64,000 nt of DNA from Struthio camelus (Eukaryota > Chordata > Aves > Struthioniformes > Struthionidae). The notes beneath the pieces were generated by a model, which ran no database searches, was not told the DNA's origin, and worked only from the letters and a program-made list of their open reading frames with translations. Of the stretch, positions 37,701 to 50,700 are shown in pieces. The translations under genes were made by a program, and so were the position numbers. Location: NCBI RefSeq assembly GCF_040807025.1, contig NC_090954.1:13967501-14031500 (forward strand), written 5' to 3'. Numbering within the stretch: position 1 is the first letter of the stretch; every line of letters starts with the position of its first letter.

Positions 37701-39773
37701 TCCACCAAACCTTTCCCCAACATTAGAAAGTCAACCAAATGCGGGTTCCAGCCACAAATGACATTACTTCCTTTCCGTGGTAATAGGAAACACCATACGA
37801 ATACAGTACACCTAATATTAACTCTATTTCTCTGACTTTTGTTGACTAAGCAAGCAGTTTGCTCATATATGTGACATTCCATCATGTAAATTCTTCTAAC
37901 ATTGTGAGGCAAAGCTGTACAATTTTCCAGTTAGCTATGGAATTTCTAAGGTCGGGGCGAAACACCAGGAGAAAGCCCAGCATTGCAGAATCTCTTCCAT
38001 AAACACACATGCCCAGCTACCTCAGAAGTTAAATATTAACATTCCTACGCAAAGCTTGTATGCATAATAGCAGTAGTAGTAGGTCATAGGTCTTCTATGT
38101 CAGCTCTCTCTGTAATTAGCATCTGAGAGCGAGAATCAGTTCAGAGAGCTTTAGTTTGACTATCGAAACAATAAATCCCTTTGTCAGAGGAATTGTTGCT
38201 TGCCCAAAGCAAACAACATGTTTAGAGTCATCAAAGCTAAAATCTCTCGTAGTCATAAGTTTCCACTGTGGCAATGCTATAATTTCCATTTCTTTATGGG
38301 AAATGAATTTGCACTGCCCTTTTTCACAGTTAATCGTTCATGAGAAGGAGGAAATAGAAATGGGGAGAAAAAAAACCCCAAAATACTGTGCTATCTTATA
38401 GGCAATGCCTCTTGTGAATGAGCAGGTGAGAAAAAACTGCACCACTTGCTCTGTAGCTTTATTTACATACAACAATTGTAATGAAAAGGAGAGGCAGGGA
38501 GAAAAGTATAGATTCCACTACATAACACGGTATTTGTCACAGCGGTGAAGATTAGGTTATGTTGTCTCAGGTATTGCATAGCTGATGTACCTTGTCTGTG
38601 CATTCATAGGTCAGCTGGAAACATCTTTGTTGGGAAAGGTCCTATTTGACATGTTTTAGAGTGCTCAGGTTTTTGCTAAGATTTGAACCAGAACTGCAGG
38701 CAAGCAAGGCAGAAATGAGGTAGAAAAAGCACAGGTGCATTTGCAATAGCAGCACATATAAATCCATATAATGTAGACAAGGCATCAGTAGATACAATTA
38801 CCTTTGCTTGTGTATAGGCTATGTCTCAGTCATCACTATTCATTGTTCACACACTTAGCCATGATGGTATGTCCTGGAGACTCTTCCCAGCCATGTCCCA
38901 TTTTGTAGATGCAAAGGCCTTACTAGTGTTAAAATCTAGACGGATGCAAATCAGTTTCATGTTCTGAACAGCTGCTTTTGGGAAGGAAAAATTTAAACCA
39001 CTCCTTTTAAAAGAACTGATTTATTTAATTGGAAAGGGCATCCTGGCCAAAATTAAGAAAAAACTCCCCTTTGCTTAAGCTTAGGAAACTGTGATAAAAG
39101 GTTCTCTCTGCAGCAGGAGCCACCGTGTTCATCAATCAGTACGAAACTAGAAGATCTTCTGGCAGCTTCCCTTCCCCATCGCTGCCTTTTGTCTGGAGGC
39201 TCAGACCTGCCCCAGGGCCATGTGGGAGGATTCCTGCATCTGAGCTATAACAGGAAGCCCAGGATGGCGCAAGGCGCTGCCAGTAATGCCTGGCAGCCTC
39301 TGACCTTCACTGCTAGCTTCAGACCAGAGACTATTCCTACACTGGGCTGGCACAAAAGTTCAAGTTCCTGTTGATCTCAGTCATGATGAAAGCCAGCCTG
39401 GCTGCGGCTCCCATCTCTCCTTGATGTAGCTACTTGGTTGTTATGAATCAAAGATGTTTCCTCTGATGTCACCTCAACAGGAACTGCCATTTTACAGAAA
39501 AGGAAGCAAAAGACCCAGTGCTTGCATGAGCTGAACGGGCGTAGTGATACTGCAGAGCCATGCCAGCATGATTTAAACAGATTGAGAATCAGACCGAAAA
39601 TCCCCAGAGGATTTCACTGGCATTGCTCATCAGTTGGAGCACACGGACAGTGCAGAGTAATGGGATATTTCCCATTCAGTAGCTCAGACTTCCCAGTGAT
39701 GCTCAGACTGCTGTGCTCTGCAGGCTTCTAGCAACCATTGACAGCAGCGGGGTGCAGCTACTGGTATCTGTGC
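31721..39773. other. 8-kb intergenic stretch, no gene recognised
   Basis: Scattered frames up to about 125 codons exist on both strands but none shows a signal peptide, domain, or pair of matching splice sites that I trust. The most GC-rich piece is 39120-39400. A homology search would be needed to exclude a fast-evolving gene. Confidence 0.4.
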
Positions 39774-40247
39774 TATCACAGAATCGCAGAATCACAGAAT
39801 CGTTGAGGTTGGAAGGGACCTCTGGAGATGATCTAGTCCAACCCCCCTGCTCAAGCAGGGTCCTCTAGAGCATATTGCCCAGGATCACATCCAGACGGGT
39901 TTTGAATATCTCCAGCGAAGGAGACTCCACCACCTCTCTGGGCAACCTGTTCCAACGCTCTGTCACCCTCACAGTGAAGAAGTTTTTTCTCAGGTTTAGG
40001 TGGAACTTCCTGTGGTTCAGTTTCTGCCCGTTGCCTCTTGTCCTGTTGCTGGGCACCACGGAGAAGAGATTGGCCTCATCCTCTTGACACTCCCCCTTCA
40101 GATACTTGTACACCTTGATGAGATCGCCTCTCAACCTTCTCTTCTCCAGGCTGAACAGGCCCAGCTCTTGCAGTCTTTCTTCATAGGAGAGGTGCTCCAG
40201 CCCTCTAATCATCTTGGTAGCCCTCCGCTGGACTCTCTCCAGTAGTG
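39774..40247 (-). mobile_element. CR1 LINE, 5'-truncated 3' end, minus orientation
   Basis: Begins with the reverse of the CR1 terminal repeat (ATCACAGAATC three times) and GGTTGGAAGGGACCTCTGGAG. The minus strand still has a 128-codon open frame ([20 protein letters not shown]... onward), the C-terminal end of the CR1 ORF2 reverse-transcriptase polyprotein, without stop. It is therefore the youngest-looking CR1 copy in the window. The 5' truncation falls at CTGGACTCTCTCCAGTAGTGCC. Confidence 0.93.
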
Positions 40248-40257
40248 CCATATCAAT

Positions 40258-40293
40258 AAAGAACTATCTGAAGAACTATCTAAAGAACTATCG
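40258..40293. repeat. Three 12-bp direct repeats abutting the CR1 junction
   Basis: AAAGAACTATCT, GAAGAACTATCT and AAAGAACTATCG follow one another, ending in GGTTCTTT, which is the inverse of AAAGAAC. They start 11 bases past the CR1 truncation point. Confidence 0.85.
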
Positions 40294-40672
40294 GTTCTTT
40301 ATAACTGTTTGTGCTATGTAAAAAGAAAAAAGACACTATAATATGTTCAAATCATTTCAGGATTTTGGGCATTTAAACAGCCATGCAAACCCAGAAACAT
40401 CTTGAGACTTCTTTGGAATCAGTTTAAAGCTTTTTGTAATTATCAGGAACATATCAACCCTTCAGCAAGTTATCTTGATAGATTTGAGTGGCAAAGACAG
40501 AGCATTTGTATGCTGTTTAATTGACATTTGGTTATTTTACTACTGCTTCTAAAATAGTAATTGACTACCTTAACCAATTGACTTTTGTATGTGCTAATAC
40601 ATCTTTTTGTTGGTGTTTTTAAAAATGGAATGTAATGAAATTACTTAATGTTCCAGTTTCAGTATATTTAAT

Positions 40673-40962
40673 CAAGGAAAAATAAGAAAGAAAAAAAAGG
40701 GAGGAAAAAAGAGAGAGAGAAAAAGGCAAGAGAGGAAAGAGGGAGGAAGGAAGACAAAGAAAAAAGGAAGGAAGGAATGGAAGGAAAAGACAAAAAGGAG
40801 AGGAAGAAAAAGAAAGGAAGGAAAGGAAGGAAGAAAGGGGAAAAGGAAAAAAGGGGAAAAGAAAAAAGAAAAAAGATAGAAAAAAGAAGAAGAGAAAATG
40901 AAAGAAAGAAAATGAAAGAAAAATAAAATGAAAGAGAAAGAAAAAAGAAAGAAATGAGGAAG
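40673..40962. repeat. Polypurine (GGAA/GAAA)n tract
   Basis: About 290 bp that is almost purely A and G on the plus strand. The minus-strand frames over it (Phe/Ser/Leu-only) are artefacts of composition. Such mirror-like purine tracts can form triplex DNA. Confidence 0.95.
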
Positions 40963-41399
40963 CATTTGAAGTAAAATTTCAAAATCTAGTTTTGCGGAAT
41001 CTTACTACTAGGGACTTTACAAAAAACATACTAATAAAAAATACCTTAAGTCCAATTTGCCTCTGCTTCTGGCCTCTCTCAAAATACAGCTTAAAGCACC
41101 CATTTTAAGTTTTAAGACCCACTTTTTCTTTTTCTTAGTTTCATCTTGCTTTCCAAGATGATTAGTTTTGATTAAAATTTCTTCCCAGATTTTTGGATCC
41201 CTTTTCTCTGTCCTGATGGCTTCATGAAGCGATCAAACTTTTTGGTGAAAAAGAAAATTCCATTTCCTTCACAATTTCATTAAAAAGGAACCACACACGT
41301 AACATTTTGAGTTTTAGCAATATTTTCTCTGTCTGAGATTGAAACCTCCTGTTTGCTAAAGCGTTGTTAAAAACATGAGGTTTGGAGTGCTCCGCTTTT

Positions 41400-41775
41400 T
41401 GGACAAAAGTCGTGTACAGCTGTAAGGGCCTGGACAGCGCTGCTGTCCCGCGCTGTCCCTGGCCGCCGCGCAGCAGCATCCCAGCGGCAGAACCGCTCCC
41501 GCTGGGCAGCGCAGCCCCGCGCGGACCTTCATCCCCGTCTCCAGCCACCGCGCTGAGGGCTGTCGTTTGCTCCTTGCCCTCGTGGCCGCGTCCTCGACGA
41601 TGGCGAGCGGCCTGCCACGGTGCTTCTCCGAGCCTCGGCACACAGCGAGGGGAGGCAGCAGCCCTGCTTGTCCCTCCGGGAGCTCTTTGTCTGCGAAATC
41701 TGCTAGTGTTTCTCGTCTCTCTGCGCAGAACATAGGAGACTCCCCTGCACAGCTGCAATCACGTACTACAGCTAA
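41400..41775 (+). promoter_or_regulatory. CpG-rich island, possible promoter/first exon
   Basis: An isolated GC- and CpG-rich block in an otherwise AT-rich region. On the plus strand ATG at 41600 has a good context (GACG-ATG-G) and opens 58 codons (MASGLPRCFSEPRHTARGGS...) ending at AAAG|GTAAAC at 41775, a usable donor, so it could be a first coding exon. The minus strand is also open across much of it, as expected of high GC. No family is recognised and no second exon was found. A lncRNA promoter is equally possible. Confidence 0.3.
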
Positions 41776-43438
41776 AGGTAAACTGCAGAGGCTTGTCTTC
41801 CCTTACATATTGCTAGAGAGCTAATAAGAGCTTTGGGATTTCTTGGCAGAAAACATTAAGAAAAGCCAGTTCTGTGTTCTGGGAGCAGCCATGGCCTCTG
41901 TCTCACCAGGCCTATTGGTTTAGTCAGAGCAAGCACTGATTTTTTTTTTAAATCTTTTTGCACATGCTAACAATGACTTTTGGCCGACACAGATTTTTTT
42001 TAATGAATACTCAGAAAAATAAAAAAAAAAAAATTAAGGCTTTCCTTTTTTTCATAGTTTCTCTCACTTACTGACCATTTTCACGCTCCAGACTATTCCA
42101 CGCCCTTCAGTGGAAATAGGGTCTGTATGAAAAAAACATGTAGTGCCAGACTGAAGTGCCAGTTCTTCAGATGCATTTTTTTCTTTATTGGACTCTCCTG
42201 TTTTGGAAAAAGTTGGCAGTTCTCACTGAGACTGCTTTCTCTGCCTCAGAAAGTAAAGGAAACATTTTCCTTTACACAAAGCTGTATCAAGCCCAGCAAA
42301 GCTGAAGCTTGTCAAAAAAACAGAGGGATCAGCACCAGATCTCTGGAGGCGATTCCTTAGGAAGGTGGGACAAAGAAGGCTCCAAAGAGCCTTCTGGTAC
42401 TGGTACAAAAATGATGGGAGAAGTGGATAATTATACCAGGAGCAGATGGGAGGCTGGAGCGACACCGATCTCACAGAACAAGTGAAGTCGGTGATAAGAC
42501 TGCCCAGCAACGCGCGGTGCCTGCTGAAAGGGAAGCGCTAGTGCGGCCACGGGTACTGCAGGTCCTGGCTTGCTTCACGCTCTGTGTGAGCACGTGGCAT
42601 CAGGGCAGCTCGCCGAGGGGAGGAAAATACTTGAATGTTGGACTGTAGGGACTGGGGTAGCAACATCGGATGGACGTGGGAGTCCCATGTCATCCTCATA
42701 TCAGGGTGCATGACAGCCGTGCGACTCTTGTGATGTTTCTCACATGCTCCAGCTGATACGTGGGAGCCAGACTCCTCCCTTGCGCCCTCTTTGCTGCCTG
42801 CAGAGACTACGGCGCGTATTCACTGCTAATTCCAGGAGCATCATACAGGCCTATGCCGCTCATGTCCAGCTTCGCACTGGTCACAGGATGAAATAGCTCC
42901 ACACATTAACATTGGCATCCAGGACTACCTGTATATTTTTTGAAGCCATTGCAATGTACTGAATGTTATTTCAGGATAGTGATTTTTTTTCTCGTGCATA
43001 CACATCTTTTTTTCCAGCTCTGATTTTATCATATCGCTGTTTTGCGATACCAAGAGAATTTTGTTATGTTTAAAACGTTGTCTCCTTTTGAGAGCAGCTA
43101 GAGGTGGAGTACACGGGCGCTGATTTGCATACCCTCTTCAGCTTTCGTCTAGCAAAGCTTCCAGTTGCTGCCTGGTTATCTAGGGATGTCATAGCCGGCT
43201 CCAGTCAAAACAACTCTGTGGTTTCATTTACATATTAGGGGAAATAAAACAATATGATGAGTCAGAAGTGGAGCTCTCCTTATTATGTAATAAAATAATA
43301 AACCTTTCAAAGAAGACACAAGTCTGTGTTGGCTGTAGTACTTCCCCTAGAAGTGTCTGTAAGTCTTAACCTGACCACAAAACCCAAAAGCCTGAAACTG
43401 GCTCCTTATTGTCACAGGAAAGCGAGCTGTCGTAACAG
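41776..43438. other. Intergenic, mildly CpG-enriched in parts
   Basis: Moderately raised CpG at 42480-42620 and 42770-42890, including short blocks open in two frames, but no recognisable coding content. Confidence 0.35.
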
Positions 43439-43633
43439 TCATATGAGTATTAAAAGCAGGGCAGTTGTTACACTTATCAGCAATGTGGTGGGTTCACACA
43501 AACTCACACACAAATTTCCCCCTCCCCCCCAGTATCTCTGATATAGTTCATGTAATGAAACCTCCAGAACTGAAGGGAGATCGGGGAACTTGGAAAATTT
43601 CACCCTGAATTATTTCTTTCTCCTCTGACATAC

Positions 43634-46600
43634 CTGACGCGTCTCTCTTGCGCAGAGAGAAAATCCATACGAAAAATTTGTCAGGTTTTTTGCTAGAGTC
43701 AATGGTGTTTCTGCTTCCAAATCTTCTGCAGAAACAGACTTGGCAGGTCTGTAGATGGTTGTATCCCACGGGTGTGAAGACATCATAGTAGGAGACGCTG
43801 CCCTCACACTGGGCCCGTGGATAGAGTGAAGGATTCCTCCGTGTAGCTACCAGTCAGAGGACGGAGAGAGAAAAAGAAAAGTTTCAAGACCTTTAGATTC
43901 AGAGAATAAAGGGAAGAAGATATATTTGCTGGGGAGAGGAGGGTAATTTGATCCAGGAAGACATAAAGACCTGAAAACCCATGATTCCAGTGATTAATAT
44001 TTAATATCATATTTAATATCAGTCCTCTTGCCGGGCAAGTGTCCCTAGCCATAGCGTTTTCTGCACTACTTGGTGGAGAAGGGTTTTACCTGCTTCTGCG
44101 GGAAGCACAGCTGTGCAAAGCTGTTTTCTCTGTACGTAAGGGAAAGAAAGAATCTGAAAGCTCTGACGCAAACTCAGCACTACCATTTTGGCATTGTCTC
44201 CTGCCAGTAGAATAGGAGCGCGTGGTGCCTGACTTGTATCTCCGTAGCTGGTCTGAAGGCAAAACTCAAAATTCACTTAGAAACGCTATACGTTGCAAAA
44301 GAAAAAAGATAATGTATTGTTTAAAAACAACACAAACACCCAAGAACCTCCTGAAAATGAAAATACCTTTAAAGATGTATCATTCTTAAAGCACAGGACA
44401 CATCTTAATTGTCCATACCTGAACCAAGAAGTACCTACTCCTGCCGACCAGTCAGCCTGGAAACTGATAATCAGTTGCTTTTCAAAGTTTTAATCACCAC
44501 ATTCTATGTGGAAAAAATCTCCTATGCTGTGAAAAACACAGTGAAGATTTTTTTGAACATTTGTTCAAAAAAAATGGGAAAGGAGCTGATTTTCTTCACT
44601 TTCTAACAAGAACCTTTCCAGTGTCAGTTTCTAATACAGGCATCTTGTTTGACCTAGCATGTTATATTGAACATGATATTGAATTATACTGAACATAAAC
44701 CAATAAATTCTTCTGTCAATTTTTTTATGTCAAAACTCGGTCCTGTGACTACTGACGGTGACTTCACACAGACTGCTCTGGAGTCAGGACTTGGCTGATG
44801 GTTTCTAGGTACTTAAGAATTGTAGTTATATCTCTGCTCCATTTAAATAATAGAATATTTGATGCAGAATGAAAAAAATTGTGTTCATTTCACTGGGTCA
44901 GGTTTTCACCTCTGGTATCAGAATTGACTTACGAAATGGCAGAAGGAATTAAGAATTTCTCATTGTTTAGTGGAGTTTAAAAACCAACAAGGAAGATTTT
45001 AATTTCATATCCCTGGTACTGCCAAAGTTTAGTCAAAAATACTAAACAGTGATTACTTTTGGCAAAATGAAACATGAATATAACTTATTTATGAAGATTA
45101 TTTTTTCAGTAGAATCTCTGATTTGACAGAAGAGCACAGATATTCTGCTACAAGTTTCTTATGTGGTATTCACATGTTCTAGGATTATTTACATCAGTTG
45201 TAGAGGTGTTTGATTTTCATCCACTCCTGTATCCGTACCACCACCATCCTAAGTTATTCATCTGGGCTTTTACTCACATCTTTATGACTGACTTGCAATT
45301 TCAATAATTTTTTATACGGTTATTCTGCAAGTACTTTCCAGTACTTATAAAACAAAACCAAACTGGAAATACAGGGAGAAGTCCCACCCTGTTGTGTCAC
45401 CTTGTCTCCTGTATAGGTCATGAGGAACCTTCAGAGACCCACAGGGGGGTGAAGAAGGATTCAGTGAGAGTTTGGAAGGGCTGGCATTGGAACGAGTGGA
45501 GCAGGGTGCCATGTACACTTTGAGCGGTGGCTTTCGCACCCACCTGCTGGCCGTGGAGTCTCACTGACTCCAGAGCTCTGCGTCCCATGCACGTTTCTGC
45601 AGAGAACGTGCTTTAGCAACCGTGGACCCTGGTGGGGGTCGCCAACACCTGCCCTCAAGCTTGGTTCTCACCTCACTCCCTCCACCCCACCCCAGTCCTC
45701 TTCCCTGTTCCCAGTTCCTTTGCTGCCTCCTAGCTGCCTTCCTTACCTGATATTCCTATTACTCAGACTCTCCTCCTCGTCTCTCATCACAGACAAACTG
45801 AGTTTCATTCTCCAGACTTACTGCTGAACTTCTGAATTTCCCCACTACACTGTGTCTCTTATCCCTTTTCATTCCCCTCCTGCCCACTTCCCTCAAGTAC
45901 ATTTCATCAGAACCTCTTTTGCTATGAAGATTACAATAAAAATAAAGTTGCGTGATATGTTTGACTTGAATCATATACCCAACTAGAGGTTATAGAACTC
46001 AGTTTTGCATTTTACACCCAATTCTGACTTTTTCCCCCGTGTTCAAACCTAGGCTTTGGGACATGCTCTTTTTTATCGAGGAGTTATCTACAGTGTTTAA
46101 ACCTGACTGGTGATTTTCAAAAAGCCCAAACCCAGCAGAAGCTGAAGTTTATTAAAACTGTCTTTGTGAACGTTTTCACTAAACCTAGATCTTCTTAAAA
46201 TTTTGAGACTGTTGCTGGCATAAGGATTTGAAACTTGAAATGTATTCATGACAAATTCAAACAGGACAACTAACATGTATTTTCCAATGTGGCTACAAGT
46301 CTCGCTTCTGGTGTGCCAGCAAAGCCCATATGACCAATGCAAGTATGCAATGACATAAGATATGATGACATAATGATATAAGCAAAACTAAATCTTGCCA
46401 GTGGGTTTACAATAAGATGTGATTATGGGAAATGAAGAATCATTCGAGCTGAAAACTTGGCCAGCTTCAGAACTAGAGAACTAGTGAAAATTGAGTCTGG
46501 CATAAGAAAAATTAGGAACCTGTCCCCAATAATATAACTTTCTTTGAAAAAAACTGGAAAAGGCATACAGAAGTCTATATGAAAAGTCATGCCAGTCTCT

Positions 46601-47791
46601 GCATCACACTGTCTTTTCTTTTACGACTCAGTGACATAACGATACCTGTTACGCAAATTAAAAGTGAGGAAGAGAATCTATCTGTTATTTTCCTGGACAC
46701 TGTAAATAACCATCACATTGTAAAAACACAGTTAGATTTTATCTCTCTGTTGCAAATGTAGTTTTTGGGCAAACAGGTGATGGTAAGGAGAGGTGGGGAG
46801 AGAACGAGAGAGGGAAAAGGACAGGGACAAGGTTGGTCTTATGCAAGAGCCACATAGGACACATTTTTAGTAGATAAAAATATAACATACAGTGATCTTG
46901 AGATGTGCTAGGTAATGACACAGCAAATGACAGTGTGGAAATTTTTGAACTGGAATACAGTATTGTAATCTACTTCAATAATGCAGTATTAAATTCAAGC
47001 ATGCACAAAGCACTGGGCTGTCAAAGCTCAGTCCACTAACAACAGTGCCACTAGTTCACTGCAAAAAACGTTCCTGATGTAACTTCTCCTTTTTATTTAA
47101 TATTTGCAAATGTCACCATTATTTTAATAATATTATTTTAAGCATTTGTACCTTCCCTCCAATAATCTCCCTGATTACTACTGAAAGATTAAATTACTTG
47201 ACTAAAGTAACACAAGCACAGATTATTTGTTTCTGCCTTGTGCTGTAATTTCAAGATGAACTCTCTTCTCTGTTTAGACAAATGACTTAAAAATGGAAAA
47301 AAAAAAATCACATAAAGAATTTCTGACGCTGGGGATAACAATATTGGTTTTTTTACCTATGAATCAGGAATTCAAATCCAATCTCAATCTACAGTGACTG
47401 AAAGTTATTGATAAGTAATGGCTAGCATCATAGAAGATTTGAGTGCTTTCACTCCAGTTTCTGCTAAATAAAACCCCCTGTTAGAAAGAGACTCATATCC
47501 AGGGTGCTCTCACTTGCTGGCAGTTCCAACTGTAAGACTAATGCCCACAATTCATCTCAGACCTAACAACTGTGAAGAGATTCCTAAAAAACGCACAGTA
47601 AATTTTTTTTGCTTCAATTGACTTCCTTTTTGTTATTTCTCTCTATACCCAGCTCATGTTTTTCACTGAATCAGATACCTCTGGCCAGCTGTTCCTGGTT
47701 CCAAGAGTGAGCCACCAGAGCAGTGTTGCGGTACCTCCAGGGGCTCCTACACGGTGCAGGCACTTGCCCGGAGTCAGGGGACTTCCAGGAT
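43634..47791 (-). other. Candidate multi-exon transcript, unknown
   Basis: Three splice-bounded blocks on the minus strand: 47791-47679 (113 nt), 44252-44090 (163 nt) and 43846-43634 (213 nt). Each has a pyrimidine-rich AG acceptor and a GTATCT, GTAAAA or GTATGT donor. In one reading their phases fit (1 in/0 out, 0/1, 1/1) and the joined frame stays open for about 163 codons. It includes the cysteine-rich piece QTCQVCFCRRFG. I recognise no domain, no start exon was found, and other frames are open too, so it may be a spliced non-coding RNA or chance. Confidence 0.22.
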
Positions 47792-50700
47792 CTGTAACCA
47801 AAACATGAGAAAGACTTTGCTCTTCTCCAGATGAACTTACAGGAGACTACTCCTAACAAGTCCTTGCAGCTGGAGATCTTGCCCCACCTCATTCACCAGC
47901 CCTGCCCTCTCCCAGCTGCATACCCTGTTCCTTCACCTGTGCTGCTCTGATGCTTGTTGGACACTTGCATATGTTGCAATAGTAAGGTGTTAGGTGATCT
48001 GAAGCAATCTCATACAAATTCACCCTCAGGTTGTAAGAGCAGACAGCATGGCATGTCTTGCAGCTGTCCTAATTCCGCTGAGCCTCTCTGCCACGGAGGG
48101 GCACGTCCTAGGACCCCGATGCTCCTTTGCAGCCCTTTCCTACATCTCAGCGAACACAGAATTTACAGGGATGAAGTCAGTGCCTGAATATCTACAAAGA
48201 TGAGCTCCTCTCTTCACAGCCACGAGGAAAGCATAGTGCTTGGGAGCATGCAGTGACTTGAAATGCTGCAGCTTGTTCGACATGTTCTGAGCCTGTGACC
48301 CTTCATTTCCAGGACTATCTGTGTGTCTTCATAAGCATTCAAACTTTTGCTTCGATAATAAGAAAATCAAAGTAATTAAAGAATGGAGTATTTCAAGTAA
48401 GAAAGCAATGTAATCTTTACATACTGGACTTCATATCTCACAGGAGGGTGGAAAATGTCCCTGGTGGCCTCAATCACGTGACCTCGAGGACCCTGTAGTC
48501 CTCCTACAAGACTGCTAGGTGTGTGAAATGGGGAAACTCACTGGGGCAATTTCCTTTCTTCCTCTTTCATTTTCCACGTGTGTCTGTGAATATAATATTC
48601 TTAACTGGAAAATTCAAGTTTAAAAAAAAAAGGTAGCTGGCACTTTGAAAAGAAAGATCATATGAGTTTCGGCAATGGCCAAAGAGTTCATATGCCCATA
48701 TTTTTTGCACTGAGGAACAACGAAAACCACAATGAAATTTACGACTTGAATTTCTTCACATCTCTCTGTATTACCCAGTGGAAAAAAGAAGTTAGAAGAG
48801 ATACCTGGATCATCCATCAAGATCAATAGTGATCTCCCACTGTCACAATCAGGCAAGAGACACTTATTTCAGAGCTTCCCCTGAACAGCCCCTTCCCAAG
48901 CTGTGAAACACTGCTCTGATTACCTTCAAAATGGAAGATTACAGGACCACAGTATCTCACAGTAAGAAAGCAAGACAGGAGAGCAGAGAAAGGAAAGAAA
49001 AAAGAAAGAAACAAAGAAAGAACAAACGAACAAACTCCTGCTGCCAGAGAAAGGCAAAAAAAACCTCTCACAGTCCTTTGCAAGTCTGACTGAGTTCTCC
49101 CTGAGCCTCATCCCATTTATTGGCTTAATGCTAAATACATGAGCAAGATATAGTCTTAACAGTTTCTCAAAGCAGTGACTCTGGGCTGCTGTGCCTTACT
49201 GGCAGCAAGTCAAAGGCTTAAGCAAAAGCAGCATTTTGCCCTTCCGCCAAGGAACATCCTCATTACATAGGATGGTGCATGGACAGAACAAATACAACTT
49301 TCTTTCCAAAACAGTGGCCCTGGGGGAACGGTTGAAAGAAGGGCAGGTATTTTGAGGTGGAAAGAAAACGGTTGGAGTACTGTGCATGCTGGCTGTTCTG
49401 GGCAGCTGGCCCCATTCAGGCTGGGAGCAGCCAACTAGGATTTGGCTGGAGGATTGCTCCTACAACAGGTCACACACATGCCTCTGGAGCAGCCCGGATC
49501 CTGGATAAAGAAATTTTAGCTTTACACCTTTGTCTTGAGTTATATCTCAGTGGTTTAGACATAAGACCATGTCTCGTGAATACAAAGTTTTTGCAGAATC
49601 TTTGATTTTACTATTTTTCATCTGTGAGGGCTTGTTCTGAATGTGATGGAGTACTACGTGGCAGGGGGTTCTCCCTAAATATCTACTACCGATTCACAGA
49701 TGATTTATCCTTTGGGTTAATGAAAATTTTCCGGAAAGAAAAATCCACCCTTATTTGCTTTCACAACCATTATGTTGCACTGTGTCAGAAGTTGCTTGAT
49801 TTTTTTTTTTAACACCTGAGCAATGATAGAATCAATCACAAACATACCATAAACATATTTCATATTCCACTGTTTTCTTACCGTGAATCTCAACCTTTAT
49901 CTCTCATCTTTGCAAACATATACCCACAAGTTTCCCTAGAGGTTTCACTGCTGCTAAAAAAGAACTATTTTGTGGATCCCCTTGTTGAAACACTGTCAGA
50001 ACACCACTGCCATAGTATTCCCAAATCAGATTCTCAGTTCTGCAATGTTTTCTCTGTAGTCATCGAAAATTGGACAGCTTTGACAACAGCAGTGTGGTTT
50101 GACTAAAAAAGCAAAACACACAGGCAAGCTTATATTTAGAACTGCGGAATGATATAATCCTCTTGAGAAGAACAAAAATTCCATTTTTTCTTTTAAGAAT
50201 TATAAGAAACACACCCTTTTGATTGGAAAAGGCTTTTTCATTTCTGTTGGGTCTTGTATCAGATAGAGACAGTGAAATAAGCTCTGAGTGTCTTAGCACA
50301 CAGACATTAGGTTTTGTGTCATAAAATCTCCCACTTTAGAGATGATTATCTAATGCACAGAGCGTGTCCTGAACCACAGTCATCGGTCTCAACATTGCCT
50401 CCTTTGCAGGTGCCATAGGGTTCAGACATAGGCATTACGCCCCCCCCCCCCCCCCCCCCAGCATCCTTTGGTTAGCCAGCACAACGATCCAAAACAGCTT
50501 GATTAAAATATCGGAATTTAATAGGATATTTTGTTAATGCCTAATTTACTTCACATTGTAGGTATGACTGTCTTACCACGAAGTCGTTAAGGGAGGGAAG
50601 CACTGCCAATGTGTAAGTTTGTTCCCTTAATTCTTCTCTTATTTCTTACCACGTTTCAATCCAGCTAGACGTAAAATGTTTGCTCACCCTAGCTTGGATT

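Noticed and set aside
40668-40982. Phe/Ser/Leu-only minus-strand frames of about 100 codons
   Set aside because: Composition artefact of the polypurine tract.
41222-41758. 178-codon minus-strand frame over the CpG island
   Set aside because: High GC depletes stop codons; the lower half is AT-rich and shows no coding character. The plus-strand alternative is kept only as a weak candidate.
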